Positions 61,401-64,000 of a DNA stretch of 64,000 nucleotides are shown piece after piece. Position numbers and translations under genes: made by a program. The notes beneath the pieces were generated by a model. The model ran no database searches. It saw only the letters and a program-made list of their open reading frames with translations, and was not told where the DNA came from. Source of the DNA: Vibrio pomeroyi (GTDB taxonomy: Bacteria; Pseudomonadota; Gammaproteobacteria; Enterobacterales; Vibrionaceae). Position 1 is the stretch's first letter. Every line of letters begins with the position of its first letter. The stretch spans positions 310,001 through 374,000 of the forward strand of contig CP090854.1 in NCBI GenBank assembly GCA_041879425.1, given 5' to 3'.

Positions 61401-62813
61401 GTTGATGTCTATGTCAGGCCTTGGAAATTTGCCATCTGCACGAGCAACAATTCTGATGGAAACAGTAATAGTGGAAGTGCGTTTGCTGCTGCAGGGGAAG
61501 AGTTTGACGTGTTTGCTAAACCTATTCGGTTCACGAGTGATGCGAGTCAGCAATGTAATAATAGCTTGGTAACACAAAACTATTTACTTTCTGCAGGTGC
61601 CGTAGGTGCGACTCATACATTAGATACACCTAATAACAATGGTGCAGTGTTAGGGAGTTTAGAACCGACTAGTCAACTGACTCAATCTAGCTCTGATATA
61701 GTACTCGCAGATAATGGCTATAAATTTAAAAACTTAGAATATTCAGAAGTGGGTAGCTTTAATTTTACAGTGACAGAAGATTCGGACAGCTTTTACGGTA
61801 AGATCCTTGGTGGCTTCTCTGGAAGTAAGTCAATTGGTCGCTTCTATCCGAAATACTTCCTGCAAGAGAATCCTGAATGGAATGTCGCGAATCAAAACGA
61901 TATTGCTTATTTAGGTCAGCCTTATGACTCAAGCGTTCATCAAGTGTATCCAATGGCATCTGGTGAAAGCAATGTTGGTAACGGGCTTAACAACTATCAA
62001 TTCTTTGGCCCGAGCCTACAAGCCAGTTTTGGTGTTCTAGATGATACAGCTGTCGATAATGGGTTCTTGCTGGATACTGAGGCAGGCACTTGGTCTAATG
62101 ATCGTAAGCATTGGTTGTTGAACGATAGTGCCGCTGTTCTTCAGAGAGTTACGGATTCTGATGATGTTAGCCGAAGAGATACACCGTTTAATACGTCAGA
62201 CGCTAACTCCACTATTACTCACTTTGGCTTGACTGTTGTAGGAGTTGATCCTGTTTCATTTACTGACTCTGATACTTTGACTGACTCTGTCGAGTTTCCG
62301 GTCCAGCCTCCAGCTCGTTATGGCCGAATGGCACTTGATGATATTGGTGGTAATTCCAGTACTACTCTAACTATTCCGCTGCGAGCTGAGTTTTGGGACG
62401 GCAGCGAGTTTATTGTTAATGAGGATGACGATCGCAGCACCTTCAATGGCTCAAATATTTGTAAACAAGTCATTTGGACCAGTAATACAGTGAACACTAC
62501 ATTAGCATCACTTAATGGTAGTGGGGGTGTTGATGATGGCGAGGAAGCAGTAACAGCAAGTCAAAATACGCCAACAGGTACAGATTCGCCACGTGAACAA
62601 GTCCGTCTGTGGTTAAGAATGGATGATTCTGAGCCTGATAGTGATGGCGGAAATAACATCTCATGTAGTGGCAGTGATCAAGAACAACCATGGTTGCGCT
62701 ACAATTGGCGTCAACTAGGCGATGAAGACCCCTCCACCGTCGTCACATTTGGTATCTACCGCGGTAACGATCGCGTGATCTACCGAGGGGAAAGTGGCTT
62801 AACAGGTCAGTAA
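58446..62813 (+). CDS. mshQ: MSHA biogenesis protein MshQ, large secreted or tip protein
   Basis: MshQ is the last and largest product of the locus (1455 residues). It has a signal peptide (KQLSIILILLFISFPSFA, cut before DFSSSQC) and no prepilin motif. A first part (to about 460) has repeated beta-rich segments. A middle region of beta type follows (about 530-740). The C-terminal half (about 770-1455) resembles the DUF6701 region of MshQ. Many Asn, Ser and Asp residues suggest an extracellular fold. By analogy with PilY1-type proteins it could be a pilus-tip adhesin, but no binding site can be named. The ATG overlaps the mshP stop. Confidence 0.88.
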   Translation: MKQLSIILILLFISFPSFADFSSSQCSSLHAGDDFSVWFKLAPSSGEDTIYATKRNGGSPTPIWSNDSSVQSPVIDDNETSNGEFYEVWLEYESVTNKSGWLIYNLWEGSSWRQVGTRQYADLSGLSAAIAVSGDGASEIKCDDDITEPPPSYSPQALYQFGVIQCNGSECKIPLNRPFTNTPLVFVMPTIDSANPDSDAPATLVVTNITKTEATIEQIKAPKNGGGSDLTSQPMTEVSYLAIEPGVADFNGHEVIAGYLDTNRYKSKNGTNGNAESVAYSTFGAQQAFNSPVVLHQLQTRNNGSRWVTSGKLIGGNDNNEARLFLELSASRVGNNYQEERVGFIATNSTSGSTLEVDGYKVQFARGYETPSQNGNDPMLDGCEDKYATTSLTNIDGIIANKQERAGGHGGWLRRCNINNDQVSFAVDEDFRDRTHIPEEVGYFAFEIDDISIDICEIFPAPASSWKNNSQVTFNNAPNFPNGESLKYFIGGWGGESCSPSESNCQDIRMGFDRLTDYSNYQYTCQTGTCVTGGEKVDASKLSSINFPALNGDVVFNNSRPDEIDQTGSCEAALVGDTCHPAGQGDGVININVDLNSLTLGYGGSDYPVEYRFPANKKVYIGNLTSNSSNVTLAVGANTYHYFKTLKFNSTNNTIKVSSKSAILIKDSLIFNSPADVNNDHVSDDLIFYGPEADATFNIASGAIVNAHILFDSILFNNGGTIGGSVITNSLTIHDANTVILGQNSCYSPPASYQLDLSPNKDFSLLCETPQVTVTVTDTQGNPTTEQVEVYITTPAGITVDSVIEGHHNGGNSYSTNSSGILTLGLDADSIGTYEIEAELASDSSQNDSGDFLVSLYKFEASDVYAVADQAATFDLKVLACKGDEATLVSGYQGDKNLAVSDFSLVNPTSAQGAVDGNLLVKSKSDWSDTSVIFEFESSAQSTGSVIYSEAGKVSFKLSDPTFECPTGYDCEDNDGGSWDSLEGIVDVYVRPWKFAICTSNNSDGNSNSGSAFAAAGEEFDVFAKPIRFTSDASQQCNNSLVTQNYLLSAGAVGATHTLDTPNNNGAVLGSLEPTSQLTQSSSDIVLADNGYKFKNLEYSEVGSFNFTVTEDSDSFYGKILGGFSGSKSIGRFYPKYFLQENPEWNVANQNDIAYLGQPYDSSVHQVYPMASGESNVGNGLNNYQFFGPSLQASFGVLDDTAVDNGFLLDTEAGTWSNDRKHWLLNDSAAVLQRVTDSDDVSRRDTPFNTSDANSTITHFGLTVVGVDPVSFTDSDTLTDSVEFPVQPPARYGRMALDDIGGNSSTTLTIPLRAEFWDGSEFIVNEDDDRSTFNGSNICKQVIWTSNTVNTTLASLNGSGGVDDGEEAVTASQNTPTGTDSPREQVRLWLRMDDSEPDSDGGNNISCSGSDQEQPWLRYNWRQLGDEDPSTVVTFGIYRGNDRVIYRGESGLTGQ

Positions 62814-62882
62814 TAATATAATTTTTGCCCCTTAAGTTAGGAATCTGTAAGAAATTGCGGGTTTCAGTCCATGTTTGTACTT

Positions 62883-62911
62883 CAATGCCTTGCCGAGACA
62901 GCAAGGCATTG
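62883..62911 (+). promoter_or_regulatory. Perfect hairpin in the mreB leader
   Basis: CAATGCCTTGC and GCAAGGCATTG make an 11-pair stem around a 7-base loop. No T run follows, so it is not a standard terminator. It lies 52 bases before mreB and may be an mRNA end of mshQ or a leader element. Confidence 0.5.
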
Positions 62912-62954
62912 GTACATTTAGTGCAATTTTTGTCTTCTAATTCTTGCAGGATGA

Positions 62955-64000
<1,046 letters not shown>

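Overview
The window is chromosomal DNA of a Vibrio. The rRNA genes, the MSHA pilus cluster and the gene order dusA-pspG, cysJIH, rrn, metH, lysC, uvrA, galU, qstR, ssb, mshH to mshQ, mreB are all typical of that genus. The protein sequences would suit a Splendidus-clade species, but that last step is inference and nothing here fixes the species.

Positions 1-2560 are the right end of an integrated element. It holds an unrecognised two-gene cassette (a soluble protein, cut by the window edge, and an overlapping four-helix membrane protein) and a tyrosine integrase facing it. The integrase lies against the 5' end of dusA, a known integration target. A consensus-perfect LexA box (2519-2534) sits between integrase and dusA. 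The other end of the element lies outside the window.

Positions 2559-9751 hold dusA, pspG with a clear sigma-54 promoter, an outer-membrane beta-barrel protein, a small conserved protein, and the overlapping cysJIH operon for assimilatory sulfate reduction.

Positions 9752-27121 carry three rRNA operons in direct tandem (period about 5.5 kb). Their 16S-23S spacers differ: the first has no tRNA but a long terminator-like hairpin, the second has tRNA-Glu, and the third has tRNA-Ile and tRNA-Ala. tRNA-Asp and tRNA-Trp follow the last 5S. After them comes a decayed copy of the tRNA-Trp 3' part with its own terminator. About 570 bases without a recognisable gene follow.

Positions 27745-43406 are core metabolic and regulatory genes. 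They include a CPA1-type cation/proton antiporter and metH behind tandem MetJ boxes. They also include lysC behind a lysine riboswitch and an aminotransferase of the alanine/serine-glyoxylate type. A PglL/WaaL-like ligase, uvrA with a LexA box, galU, the competence regulator qstR and ssb complete the block.

Positions 43567-62813 are the mannose-sensitive haemagglutinin (MSHA) type IV pilus locus: mshH (csrD), then mshI, J, K, L, M, N, E, G, F for the machine, then mshB, A, C, D, O, P, Q for the pilins and tip proteins. Most genes overlap or nearly touch. A promoter region lies before mshB, and an intrinsic terminator lies just after the major pilin gene mshA. The window ends a few bases before the stop codon of mreB.

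Most of the window is well-known core genome. The least explained parts are the two-gene cassette at the left edge, the SOS-linked integrase junction, the hairpin in the first rRNA spacer and the tRNA-Trp relic.
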